DNA from: Ligustrum vulgare
Lineage: Eukaryota > Streptophyta > Magnoliopsida > Lamiales > Oleaceae
DNA length: 64,000 nucleotides
Reading direction: 5' to 3'
Assembly (NCBI GenBank): GCA_963555705.1
Contig: OY743168.1
Coordinates: forward strand, 23,070,139-23,134,138
Position 1 is the stretch's first letter. Every line of letters starts with the position of its first letter. The translations under genes and the position numbers were made by a program. Below, in pieces: positions 1-11,151 of this stretch. Under the pieces are notes generated by a model that worked only from the letters and a program-made list of their open reading frames with translations, made no database searches and was not told the DNA's origin.

Positions 1-483
1 GTGTTATTATTTTAAGTTGTAATTGAAATTTATTACACAAGTTAGGTAATGTTAAAAATTCTCCATGTAATTTGGTTGATTAATTAACTACCACTAATTG
101 ATTTTTGAAAAGAAGAAATTAGTATAATTATGAAAACTAAATTCATTTTGTTTTATATATGTTATGTAATTTATTTTAATTATCAAGTTTATATTATCAT
201 CAAAGTATTTAAATTAATTAGTTTTATTCTAAGTTTCATGTTGTTATCTATTTGCTTTAGTTAACTAGTTTACACATTGCCATGTTTCTTATTTGTGTCA
301 CTTAGTTAGTAATTCACCACCAAACTATAATTTTTATGTTACTTGACTTTTCTTTTAAAATGAAATCAATAACTTTAGTTACAAATCACTCAATCCTCGT
401 GGGTAAGATAACCTGGACTTTTTTAGTTCACTTTACTACTTAAACGCGAATCGTGCACTTGCGGTATACGATTTTAGCGAACA
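1..483 (+). mobile_element. 3' part of an LTR, gypsy-like family with CACTTGCGG end
   Basis: AT-rich sequence ending in a block at about 395-483 that resembles the 3' ends of the LTRs at 25238-26666, 51397-52872 and 61602-63096: a 'ctcgtgggtaagataacctggac' type start, a 'cactttact' word and a GTGCACTTGCGG core, finishing in gcgaaca. The 5' part lies outside the window or is lost. No coding capacity is seen. The family assignment is by similarity of the end only. Confidence 0.45.
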
Positions 484-1327
484 GTGTGAAAGTGTTCTCA
501 CAAGAATATTTTTCACTCGTGTTTCACTCAATTTAGGCTTTTACCCTCTAATGAGCTCACCACTCTTGCCTTTTTCCACTCAAAATCTCATTTCTCAAGT
601 TCTCCAAGGAAGGTAATCAACTAAACCACAAAGTATAATTCTTGTGAAGTCAAGGAAATCAGAAACAAAGGAAGAAGGAATTTTAGAATAAATAGACACA
701 ATAGTAAGTAGAATTTATGTGCTTGCAATACTCAAAAGGAACAATATTTATGTGGGATAAGATACTAGGAACACAATTTAGCAATGTGATTGACAAACCA
801 CGAGTATTAGACAAAGCATAGATGTAGAGCAATAAGCACAAGAGTGTAAATTTTCAATGAGGCAATTTATCAAACACTTTGTACTCAAATTTTAAATGGC
901 CTTGAATGTGTATAATGTGGATATATGAAGACCCCCAACAACTCAAATGTGGCAAGGAATGAATTATCAACAATTTCCCAATGTTTGAAGCAAGTGATAT
1001 GGAATAAAATGTTGATAACACAATCTCAATGATGAGAATTAGATAGTCCCCAAATAATTAACAATATATGGGCATTGAACAATAAAGCACTAATGGAGTA
1101 TTTTTCTTTGGGACAATTTATCAAACACTTTATGTGTACACTTTGGATAATGTAAGAAAGCAAGTGTTTGGCTAATAGAAACCCCCAACTAATGCAACAA
1201 TCAAAATACCAAATAGATAGAATCAACAAATACTCATGGGCATATGAAAATTTCCAATTTTTTTTTCAATTTTTGGTTTTTTTTTAACAACAATAACGTA
1301 AAGATAGGTTTACAAAATTAGAGCCAA
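484..1327 (-). other. Non-coding leader-like retroelement DNA
   Basis: No gene is seen. The stretch holds two imperfect copies of a segment containing 'atttatcaaacacttt' (about 866-960 and 1108-1200), each followed by a run reading acccccaac. It lies directly downstream (minus strand) of the primer-binding site of the LTR at 1342-4388, so it may be that element's untranslated leader. No gag follows, so the element is truncated here. Confidence 0.35.
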
Positions 1328-1339
1328 GCTCTGATACCA
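1328..1339 (-). other. Primer-binding site of the Tekay-like element
   Basis: The minus strand reads TGGTATCAGAGC two bases after the CA end of the LTR at 1342. This is the usual initiator-Met tRNA-complementary site of many plant LTR retrotransposons and sets the element's direction as minus. Confidence 0.7.
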
Positions 1340-2175
1340 AATGATGTGAACCCCTTCGGTATATTGACAGAAAATTCCCACAATAATTTTGTAATACCGT
1401 TTTTTCGTTTTACGGGCTTTCATGAATTTCGCGTAATTTTTCTATTAATGTCTCTATTAATCATTATTATTGTTGATAATTATTTGAATTATTTTGCAGT
1501 GGAAGGATTTGGACGCCGTCTCGCTCAATGTGCCAATTAGAAAATTATAAATTTGTTTACTTGCAATTTATGTGAATAATTGTTTTATTTCCTAAGCTTG
1601 CCAATTTCTATTTTTGTCAAATTATTATAAGTGATAAATTTTAGGGTATTTTGTAAATTTATGATAGATGTGTACTTAATTTTGAAACTTAGGGAGAATG
1701 AGGGACTAAATTGCAAATTCCATAAAGATTACACTTAAAATCTAACCTAACCCTCATTCTCACCCTCTCACCCGACGCCTTCTCTGTCTCGACTCCCTCA
1801 CGGCTGCAACATCGTTCTCTCGGCTCTCTCTGTCTCCCGTCCTAACCGAACCTCTTCCGGCGACGCCAACCACAACCCCGGCCTCCACCACCTCCCCTCC
1901 ACGGTAAGATTAGTTTTTTTTGTTTTTCTTTCCTCCCTCTCGACCGCAACTGCTCGAGCTCGCACCCACGGTCGCGCAGTCACTCGCGATTTTACACACA
2001 CACGACACACTTTTTTTCACACACACACAAACGGGTTTGTGTATATATATATATATATGTTGAGTGTATGTATATATGCTAAGATCTTCAGATTTCAAAT
2101 ATGTAGATTTCGAATTTTGAAGGTTAATTTTGAGATTTGAATAATGTTTATATATATGTATGTATAGAAGTATTT

Positions 2176-2176
2176 A

Positions 2177-2220
<44 letters not shown>
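2176..2220. repeat. TG/TA microsatellite
   Basis: A short (TG)n run passes directly into (TA)n. Smaller AC and TA tracts lie at about 1993-2060 and 2298-2312. All are inside the Tekay-like LTR. Confidence 0.9.
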
Positions 2221-2223
<3 letters not shown>

Positions 2224-3495
2224 TATACAATGGATTTTAAGATTCTTGACCTCAGTTAGTGAATAATGTGTAAATATGTGTGTATATTTAGAGTTGTGTA
2301 TATATATATATAAAATTTCAGATTTTTGGAATTTATTAATGCAGGTTATTTTAATTGATCTTATTTTAAATTGAGACATTAATTATAATCCTACATTTCT
2401 ATGCTTTTTAAGGATTTAAAATGTAATGTTTTGAGAATTGGGAGTATGAAAGGTGTTTTAACTGATTTTATGTGCTTTAATGTTAATGTAAGGTCGCATT
2501 AGGTTAAATCGAAGTTTTAACTTTAGTTAGGAATACTTAAAGTCATATTTATTGAAGTATGTGAATATTTCATATTTGATGAGATTATGAAATTAGTTAA
2601 TTGTTTGGTAATGTTTGAGTTGTAATGTGAAGTTGGATTTAGGAATTTATTTACAAATTATTTACAAACTTCAAATTTTAGCAATGTTAATTTTAACCAC
2701 GTTGACCTGTAATGGTAAATTGATATTCTGTAAAGTTGAGTTAAGTTAAATATTTTAATGAGTTTGAATTTAAAAGATGAGAAGACTTTCTAATGTACAT
2801 TGAGATTCATTCTTTGTCTTGAACATGGGTTTTATGTATTTTTGTCATATCCTAAGGTCACACTTAGGTTAATCTGAAATCTTGATCTCGATTGGATGTT
2901 CTGTCATTATTAAAAAGGATAAGATGACTTCGTAATGTTCAGTGAAATTTTATTGTTCGTTTTGAATGTGTGGTATATTGGGATTGGTTAGTATTAAAAA
3001 GAATTTCAAATGTGTTTGTGAACTAAGAGTCATATTTATTGATGAATGTGAACAATTAGGATATTTGGTACATTGACGTCACGGGAAGCCGATGTTCCTC
3101 CACTTGCAAATCCAGATTACGGTAAATGCTAAGGACGTCAAGTAAGTAAACTTCCCCCTATTTTCATAGAAGTTGAATGTAAATGTGAAAGTTATGTGTA
3201 AATGACTGTCGTGCAACTTACTTGCTTTGATGAATTGCATTTACATTATGAAAGCATATGTTATTGAGAAGAATGTTTAAGCATGCACATTATCATGTCA
3301 TTGCATCATCAAGCATGCATTGACATCGAAATTTGGAAGTCAAATGTTTTAAATGAAAGAAATGTGTCAATGTGCAAGTTTGTTCAAAAGTTATGTATCC
3401 CAAGTTTGTAAAGAATGAATGGGTGTGCTTCTAGTTCATGAAAGATGCGAGTGGGAAATGGGGCGCGGGGGACCGGCGTACCCGAATGTAATGAA

Positions 3496-3615
3496 CCGCT
3501 TTGCGGTGGGAAAGTGAATGTTACACCGCTTTGCGGTGGGAAAGTGAATGTTACACCGCTTCGCGGTGGGAAAGTGAATGTTAAACCGCTTTGCGGTGGA
3601 AATGCGCATGTTAAT
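3496..3615. repeat. 30-bp tandem repeat x4, each with an inverted repeat
   Basis: Units are 3496-3525, 3526-3555, 3556-3585 and 3586-3615. Each begins with CCGC-TTT-GCGG (TTC loop in unit 3), a 4-bp stem with 3-nt loop, followed by 'tgggaaagtgaatgtta'. The last unit is diverged. Because 30 is a multiple of three, every frame yields a repeated peptide, so the ORFs seen over it are not evidence of a gene. Confidence 0.95.
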
Positions 3616-4388
3616 CTGGTTCCAAATAAGTAATTGCCCACTGTATTCTGATTGACTAGAAGTTACAGCAAGTGAGCTCACGATGGAAATGAAGTGAAAG
3701 TTTTGAAATGTAAAGTGAAAGTTTTGAAATGTTGAATGTTCTGGAAAGTAAAGAAAAAGGGGATACATATATGGAATTTTTAAAGCATTCATGTCATAAG
3801 CATGCATTCATGCATACAGTTTACTTACTGAGCTTTAGCTCACCCCAATCCCTCCCCAACATTTCAGGTGATGAAAGTTAGGTGATCCGAGGAGAACATT
3901 TGGCGGCTGACTCGGACAGTACCCGCTGTCGACATTATTTATTAAAGTTATCATTTGAATTTATTCCTTAATTCATTATTTTGATAATTGTTTGGTTGAG
4001 ATTAGTTTAAATTAGTTATGGAATTGATAATATTGGTTATATTATCACTTATTGTATTTAATTGAAGCTTATTGATGAAAAATGTTGTGTTGAGGAGTTT
4101 GGGGATTGAATTTGAAATAGTGTGGTGATGTGGGAGTTTGAAGTAGAATTAGGTTTGTATGTTGAGTATTGGATTTTTATTTGAGTTGAGTTTTATGTTG
4201 TAAAATGGTTTTGATGTCCCTCTACAGGTTGGTTAAGTCCAATTTATAGAGGAGACTCTGTCGAAATTTTGTAAGAATTTTATAATAGATAAATGAATAT
4301 TTTGATGTGTAAATGATTTAATTCCGCATATAATGTGAATGGAAGTTAACATGCCTAGGTTTTAGACTTTTGAACTTGGGGTGTTACA

Positions 4389-5035
4389 AATTTAATACAA
4401 AATCCAAGAAAGCTAAAGTGGTAAAATAAAGAATAAACACCTTAATCCAAGTTTAAATCTAACCCAAAATTCAAGGATTAACAAACCCTAGCCCAATGGG
4501 TATCAACCAAACAAATTTCAAAGTGGCGGAAATAAATAATAATACAAGAATAATAATACTCAAGATAAAGTTGATTAATTTCCTAAGAGATACAAGATCA
4601 AGAACATAGGGTTTACCTCACCCATGGGAGACTCTCTCAAGAGATTTGCAATGAACATCCAAAGTTATATTCCAAATGAAAAAAAAGAATGTGTATATAA
4701 TGTACAAAATGGGCAAAAGGTGCAAATTCGGAATTTGCAAGAAAAATCCCATTTTTGTAAAACGGAGTGTTTCGGTCGACCGAACTGGTCGATCGAAATT
4801 ATTTTGGTCGATCACAGGGTCGACCGAAATGGGACTTTCGGTCAACCGTCACTCAGCCGAACGTGACTGAGGCTGAATCAAAAATTTCTCTGCAGAAGAT
4901 CGGTCGACCGGAAGACAGTTCGGTCAACCGAACTTGGCTGAAACTCCAAGCTTCTCATTTTTGGCTCCAACTTGATTCTTGGCTTCTTTTCTTGATTTAT
5001 TCACATTGTTTAGCCTCGAATCTTGAACCTCTTCG
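4389..5035 (-). mobile_element. LTR-like fragment with GGTCGACC palindromes
   Basis: Non-coding DNA between the Tekay-like LTR and the Tat-type element. It contains a cluster of CG-rich palindromes (4771-4934) and, on the minus strand further left, a TATA-like ATTATATACAC near 4697-4707. Palindromes upstream of a TATA box match the layout of the LTR family at 61602-63096, so a truncated minus-oriented LTR is likely. Neither terminus could be defined. Confidence 0.4.
4771..4934. repeat. Cluster of GGTCGACC-type palindromes
   Basis: TTCGGTCGACCGAA at 4771-4784 is a perfect 14-bp palindrome. Related words follow at about 4787, 4806, 4820, 4838, 4899 and 4919, for example GGTCGATCG, GGTCGACCG and GGTCAACCGAA. 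They are separated by ordinary AT-rich sequence. Confidence 0.85.
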
Positions 5036-5157
5036 ACGTCAGATCTCGTCATAGGTCCCACGGGCACGTGCATCGAGGTTTGCCTTTCTCGGTTCTCATC
5101 ATATCCGCTGAGGAGGAGTCCTCGCTGAGAGAGCTCCGAAGTAAACATGATACAGAC

Positions 5158-7752
5158 ATGGGGAGAGAAGGAACGGCCGACTCCTCATCTGACCCGCAGG
5201 ATCCTAACTTAGGTGCAAGGGCCCCGTTAAGGGCACATAGAGAGGAACTGGGGTTATCTGAAGATGAGATCGCACAAGTCAAGGAGTGGGTGGATTATGT
5301 AAATAAGTTGTCGGGGTACCATGTTGATCCTGAACCAAACCCTGATTCTTGGGAGAGTAGCAAAATAGCATCCGAGATCCGGAGCATCGATTTGGCGGGT
5401 ACCCCCTCAAAGTTTAGGTTGGCCGAGGAGATCCGGCTGGTGCATCTGACACCCTCTTTCCGACCCTGCAGCCCTCCGCCAGGTCATGTAGCAATTTTCT
5501 ATGACGCTCTGTCATGCGGGATGAGACTCCCACTCCATCCCTTCTTCAGGACACTACTTAGGAGTTACAACCTGTGCCCCTATCAAGTGGCTCCAAACTT
5601 CAGGACGCAAGCAGTTGGTACTTGGTCGGTATGGCAATAGGTCAATCCAGATTCTCCCATCTCCCTACACATAATCCACACCCTGTACACCTTGAAGAAG
5701 TCCGTCAAGAGGGACAAGGATGTGAGGGCCGACGTGAAAGATTGGTACTACTTATCTCCCCGAGGTTCCTATCCTCCCATCATTACTGGGCACCCCACTT
5801 CCACAAAAAATTGGAGAAACCAGTGGTTTTGGGTCATGGGAGAGTGGCAAAGCTCGCCTGTAGACCCTACTCCTGAGATCACCGTTCCCCGAACTCTTTC
5901 CTCCCCACGTGAGTTTTACTTTATTTCATTCATTTATCTCCAACACCTCCATCATCATGTACTATGATTACTTGTTATTATTTTTTATAGGTGCATTATT
6001 TACATTTCTCCTCTCCTGCTCACAATATGACGCATTTTCTCGTTCTGTTTATTACCTCAGGGCCAACCTTCGCCTCTTTGCTTTCTGACACGGAATTATT
6101 GTTGGTGAGGCGTCTCTTCGCTTTCAAAGGCACATTTCAAAAAGTTATTCAGCAAAACAAGTTGTTCGTTAAGCAGGGTCTTATGCGATCCATGGGTAAG
6201 TCGCATTTTTTGCCTTAACTTTTATCCTAGATTTAGTCTGTTAAGACTAACTACTCCTTTCCTTAGCAGGTTCCAGGGACTTCCCCAAAATTTCCTTAAA
6301 GGGGCTCATGTCTAAGAAGGTCCCTCCTCTTCTCCGTCATGGCAGCGAGGTAGAAAAGAAACAAAAATCCGTGCTGGCCAATCTTTAGGGGGAAGCAGCC
6401 AAACAAGTGTCCGAGGTGCCCACTACAGGGCTTGGGGGTGCCTTTCCTGCTCTGATGCCGCCTCCTGCTTTGCTACTTGTTGGCCCCCAACCGCCAGTCA
6501 TGATTGAAGAGGGTGATCCCCAAAAAGGTCTTCCTAAGGGAAAGGGAAAAAGATCAGAAAGAGGAGGCCCAAGGGGGGAGAGGGTAACCAAGAAGGGCAC
6601 ATTTAGAGACACCTCCTCCGAGGACATCACAGAGTCCGCCTCAGAGGAGGAAGTCCTTCCTTTGAAAAGATTTAGGAGGGTACAGAGGCTTCTTCCAAAC
6701 TTCCGACTCCTCCCCTAGAATCATCCGAACCAATGGAGGAGCCTGAGATATCCGTTCCAAGCCTTCAATATGAGGTGACCCAGGCAGTGGCTGATGAGCT
6801 TGCTCAGATTAAAGCTAGCGTAGTCCCCAGGGATGTAGCATTTGATTCTAATCTCCTCGACTCACCTGACTATTTGTCCACTAAAGCTGCACTAGCCACA
6901 AGACAATTCTGGACAGAAGGCTGGTCTGCTTTTTCTTCTAGCGTCCCACTGGCCCGAAAATTGCTTGCGGCCAAGGCCATGAATGTTAGGGCTTTGGCGT
7001 TGATCGATGAGATTGAAGCTTCCGTTCTTGAGGCGCAACGGGACAAGAAGGAGGCCGAAATAGCCCTTCACCACGTGGACAACATGCTAAAAGAAATCAA
7101 CGACCTTAAAGAACATCTGTCCATAGCCCGCAAGGCCTCTTCGGATGACAGGATTTTGGCGAAGCACCTCCAAGAGGACAATGAAAAGCTCAAGTGTGAT
7201 CTTCATGCTTACTAAGCAGACGTGGCGGTCCTATGCAAAAAACTTGATGACTCCAACCAGGCACAATCCATAACTGCCGAAACTCTAACAACAGCCAATG
7301 TCGCTAAAGCTAAGCTGGAGGCCGAGGTGACAGTAGTCACTGAGAAACTTGAGAGGAAGGTGGAGGCCCGAAGAAAGGCAGAGGAGGATTATACCACTTT
7401 GGAACGGCACATCGAGTCCAGGATCACGGAAGCTCTGGAGCAGACTATTGCAGCACGGGTGGAAGAGGCCTTGAGTACTAAGGTGTTAGAGGCAGTCCAA
7501 AATTTCAAAGATACTTTTGAAGAGACGCCTGAATATGAGGCTATGCAGAGGGTCTTTGGAAATATAAGAGTCAGGATGACTTTAGGGGATTTAAGGAAGC
7601 TTTCCCTACCTTGGACCTTTCCCCAATTGAGGCCCTGTACCCCGAGCCACAGGATGCGGATAAAGGCGATTCTGACCCTTGTCAGGACGTGCCTGGTGGA
7701 AACTCTGCAGAAGATGCCCCTCCTCAATGATCCTTATTTTTATTATACTTGA
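5158..7752 (+). pseudogene. Antisense extra ORF (putative gypsy type transposon family), decayed
   Basis: Coding sequence opposite in strand to gag-pol. The first segment (start codon 5158; an in-frame ORF also extends upstream to 5023) includes a helix-rich region and a stretch reading CGMRLPLHPFFRTLLRSYNL. This resembles the 'putative gypsy type transposon' family (Pfam PF04195) reported as additional ORFs in plant gypsy elements. An in-frame TAG at 5638-5640 interrupts it; the frame then runs on to about 5910. Two likely introns follow by GT-AG borders: about 5911-6059 and 6196-6270. Further damage: TAG at 6386-6388, a frameshift near 6690-6720, TAA at 7213-7215 and a frameshift near 7570. 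The 3' half (6733-7560) is rich in Ala, Glu and Lys and looks coiled-coil; an acidic tail follows. Exact product unknown. Confidence 0.65.
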
Positions 7753-8495
7753 CCGATCCAGGCTTAGTTTTCTATTTTTCGAAATGTAATGATTTATTTT
7801 TAAGCATGTAACCACTTTGTGGATTCAATATTTTGATTATTTCGTGAATGATTATTTTGCGAAGTCCAACACTTGTATGACAGAATTTTCTGGATTTGTA
7901 TGACAGAATTTTCTGGATTTGTATGACATCGTCTGTAAAAATGTGAACCCTTGAAATGCTTTGTATACTTGATAGTCCCTCAGACCTAAACAGCTTAAGA
8001 CATTCATGTGTTACTGGTTAGGTCTGACTTGATAAATACTTGATCATATTCGTGTTATACCTTTTAGTACTTGTGATTTTAACTTCTTACCATTATTAGC
8101 CAAGCGAGTTGCTGTTGATGGTTTGTCACCTTTAACTAAGACACAGTGGGCGCAGGGCATGCTTACAAGAGTCCCTTGTTAATGAGTTTCAAGCATAGTA
8201 CTGTTGTCATTTTACTGTCACTTGTTTATCATAGGTAAAGTTATACTTTCACATGAACTGACATAATTTAGTATTTTTAATATCTGCCATGTTCAACAAA
8301 GAGTATTTGATGCAATCAGTCAATACTACCTGCATATTGATAGGTATGAACTCAGAATAATCATACTAAAATTTACGAGATTTTACCGCTGAACCGTGTT
8401 TCATCGTACTTGGTCTTAACCATGATTGACGGAAATTTCCCGCAGCATAACCCGCCGCAAATTATCATTTAACTGTGTGGGGATATTACAATCAT
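7753..8495 (-). other. Spacer between integrase and the antisense ORF
   Basis: No gene is seen. It holds a 23-bp direct repeat, GTATGACAGAATTTTCTGG plus attt, at 7875-7897 and 7898-7920 with a partial third unit to 7928. The spacer separates two convergently arranged coding regions of one element. Confidence 0.6.
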
Positions 8496-9487
8496 TCAAT
8501 AACCACTGAGTTTTGCCAGGATATTATATGACCAAGAGGAAATTTTATTGAAAATAGTAATGAAGATGATCTGTGTTCCAAGGATTACGCAGGGGACTCC
8601 AGATAGGTCTTCGGTCATATATGTACCGGGTACTACCTCGGCAGTGACTTTATAAGGCCCCTCCCAATTAGGACCTAACGTCCCTACTCCTGGTTCTTGG
8701 GTAGAATGAAGGATCTTTTTAAGGACCAAATCTCCAATGCTAAAGAACCGATTCTTCACCCTTTGTTGTAGTAGCGGGACATTTTTTCCTTGTACCTGGC
8801 CAACACCACCTGGGAGTCATTCCTTTTTTCCAGGAGGAAATCCAAGTTTACCCTTTGAGCTTCCTCATTTACCACCTCGTCATAATGGATTTGGCGAAGG
8901 GAAGGCACCCCAACTTCAACTGGACACACCGCCTTATATCCATACGCCATGGAGAACGGTGTTTCCCCTGTTGCGGTGTACGTAGTAGTCCGAAGTGCCC
9001 ACAACACTTGCGGGAGTTCATCTACCCATGCACCCTTCTTTGATTCCAGTTTTCTCTTTAGGGTGTTCTTTATGGTTTTGTTCACGACTTCAACCTGCCC
9101 ATTTGCTTGTGGGTGATATGGAGATGAAAATAATTTACAGATTCCCAAATTATCGCATAATTCGTCAATACTTCTATTCTTGAACTGTTTTGTGTTGTCA
9201 CTAACCAACGAGTGCGGTATTCCAAACATGCATATAATATTCTTCTAGATAAACTTGGAAGTGTTGGCTTCAGTGATCCTCATCAGGGGCTCTGCCTCAA
9301 CCCATTTGTTGAAGTAATCAATCGCAACTATTACGAAACAATTGTTACCAGTGCCTTGGGGCATAGGACCAATAATATCGACCCCCACTTCGCGAAAGGC
9401 CAGGGATTGGTTAACATAGTCAATTCATGATGATGCTGATGCGGTATGGTTGCATGCATCTGGCATTTATCGCAACTGCGGACGAAG
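8496..9487 (-). pseudogene. Tat-type integrase, broken
   Basis: The minus strand carries the end of the zinc-binding region (a CDKCQMHA segment near 9455-9480), a catalytic core split between frames (an FGIPHSLVSDN segment after 9229; YHPQANGQVEVVN with the later acidic position) and a C-terminal part near 8640-8710 reading LGPNWEGPYKV, the usual end of gypsy integrases. An in-frame TAG at about 9246-9248 and a stop at about 8756-8758 break it. It would catalyse insertion of the element's DNA if intact; here it is a relic. Confidence 0.8.
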
Positions 9488-10330
9488 CTATGGGAATCCT
9501 TTCGTATCGTTGGTAAAAAATATCCCTATTTCAGGGCTTTTCGAGCCAATGATAATGCTCCAGCGTGGTTTCCACAAATGCCCTTGTGAATCTCTTTCAT
9601 TATATAATGTCCTACCTCTGGCCAGACGCATTGTAAGATCGTCCAAGAGGAGAAAATTTGCGGCATACCTTTGCAGCTTTCGAGCTTCTTCCGACTCGTC
9701 TGGCAGAGTTTGATACTTTAAGTAGGCCAGAATAGGATTCATCCAAGAACCTTCTTCTATTGCCAAAATCTCTGCCCCTGGTTCGATGGAAGAGATCGGC
9801 AGATGCTCAATTGGCACCATGTTGAGGAGTTCGACATCCTTACTGCTTTCCAGTTTAGACAAAGCATCCGCATTAGAGTTCTCCGTTCTGGGAATATGAA
9901 GCAATTCCATTTTTTCGAAGTGGGCAGCTAAATCTTTTACTTTCCTCAAGTATACAATCATGGCTGACTCTTTGGCAAAGAACTGTCCGTTGAATTGGCT
10001 TACAACAAGCTGCGAGTCACTGTTTGCCACCACTGACTTATTTTTTAGAGCTTTTGCAAGCCTTAGTCCAGCTAGGAGTGCCTCATATTCTGCAACATTA
10101 TACGAGGCTTTAAAGCCAAGGCGAGTCGCGTTGTGCAACTTGTGTCCCTCCGGACTCACCAGTAGTATCCCCGCCCCGGATCTTCCTTCAGTGGAGGACC
10201 CATCAACGAACAGCTTCTACTCAAGGCTATTATCCATGTTATCAATCATCTCAACGTCAGCTGGATGCGTGAACTCAACTATGAAATCTGCTAATGCTTG
10301 ACCCTTTATAGTTGTCCAAGGCACATAATG
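9488..10330 (-). pseudogene. Second (archaeal-type) RNase H domain of Tat element
   Basis: The minus-strand ORF 9488-10159 contains ASYNVAEYEALLAGL, NSDSQLVVSQ and HIPRTENSNADALSKL, the blocks of the second RNase H found after the normal RT-RNase H in Tat-lineage elements. The natural domain start is a little further right, where the frame is lost. After the domain comes a linker into the integrase zinc region. The RNase H fold degrades RNA in RNA:DNA hybrids; the extra copy is lineage-diagnostic. Confidence 0.75.
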
Positions 10331-10339
10331 TAGGTCGTA

Positions 10340-11151
10340 CTAGCTAATTTCTATCGCCCATTTCATTAGTCTTCCAGATACATCTGGTTTCTGTAATACT
10401 TGTCTCATAGGAAAGTTTGTGAGTACATGGATAGAATGCGAATGAAAGTAGGGGTTGAGTTTACGAGCCGCAGTAATCAATGCTAGAGCAAGTTTTTCCA
10501 TGTCTGGGTATCGTGTTTCTGCATCCATCATGGCTTTGCTCACATAATACATCAGGAGCCGATTCCATTTTCCTCTCTGACCAACACCTAGCTAACAGCC
10601 TCCTTTGATACAGCTAAATACAGAGAAAGTGGTTCGCCAACCTTTGGTTTGGACAATAGGGGAGCCTGTCCTAGGAATGCTTTCAGCTCGGAAAAAGCTT
10701 GCTCATATTCTGGTGTCCATTGAAATCGTTTTCCTCCCTTTAAGACCTTAAAAAATGGCAAGCATTTGTCAGTAGATTTGGAAATGAATAGACTTAAGGC
10801 AGCAATTCTTCCAGTTAAGCTTTGCACTTCTTTTGGGCTCATAGGAGAGCACATATTAAGGAAAGCTTTGATCTTATCCGGATTGGCTTCAATTCCTCTC
10901 ATGTTCACCATGAATCCAAGAAACTTTCCAGATGCTACCCCAAAAGCGCATTTCACAGGGTTAAGCTTCATTCGATATTTCCTCAGTATATCAAAGGCTT
11001 CTGATAAATGGTGGACATGTTCTGAGGCGATCATACTTTTGACCAACATGTCATCGACATATATTTCCATGGTGCTTCCCAACTGATTCGAAAACATACG
11101 ATTTACCAACCTTTGATAGGTGGCCCCTGCATTTTTTAAACCGAATAGCAT
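10340..11151 (-). pseudogene. RT palm/thumb and first RNase H, frameshifted
   Basis: The 11151-10588 segment holds FGLKNAGATYQRLVN and the catalytic YVDDMLVKS of gypsy reverse transcriptase, then the connection region. The 10552-10340 segment has YYVSKAMMDAETRYPDMEK, the first RNase H entry of gypsy pol. Frame is lost between 13070-11136 and this segment (near 11150-11170) and again between 10588 and 10552. Reading across the breaks is inferred only from the order of motifs. Confidence 0.85.

Larger units (their letters stand above)
1342..4388 (-). mobile_element. Tekay/Del-like Ty3/gypsy 5' LTR (3,047 bp)
   Basis: On the minus strand the LTR opens TGTAACACCCC, a start typical of Tekay-type chromovirus LTRs, and closes CACATCA just before a TGGTATCAGAGC primer-binding site. 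The 3 kb length suits that lineage. Flanks (ccaaa left, aattt right) do not form a target-site duplication, which fits a 5' LTR with leader rather than a solo LTR. Inside are a pyrimidine-rich block (about 1740-1990), AC/TA microsatellites and a 30-bp tandem array (3496-3615). No ORF here resembles a protein; the short ORFs come from the repeats. Confidence 0.7.

Noticed and set aside
2095..2379. 94-aa ORF rich in Tyr-Ile repeats
   Set aside because: Translation of the TA/TG microsatellite.
3384..3807. Overlapping ORFs on both strands with repeated peptides
   Set aside because: They are by-products of the 30-bp tandem array; a multiple of three keeps every frame open.
1342..4388. Solo LTR interpretation
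   Set aside because: Flanks do not match as a target duplication and a primer-binding site follows the LTR directly.
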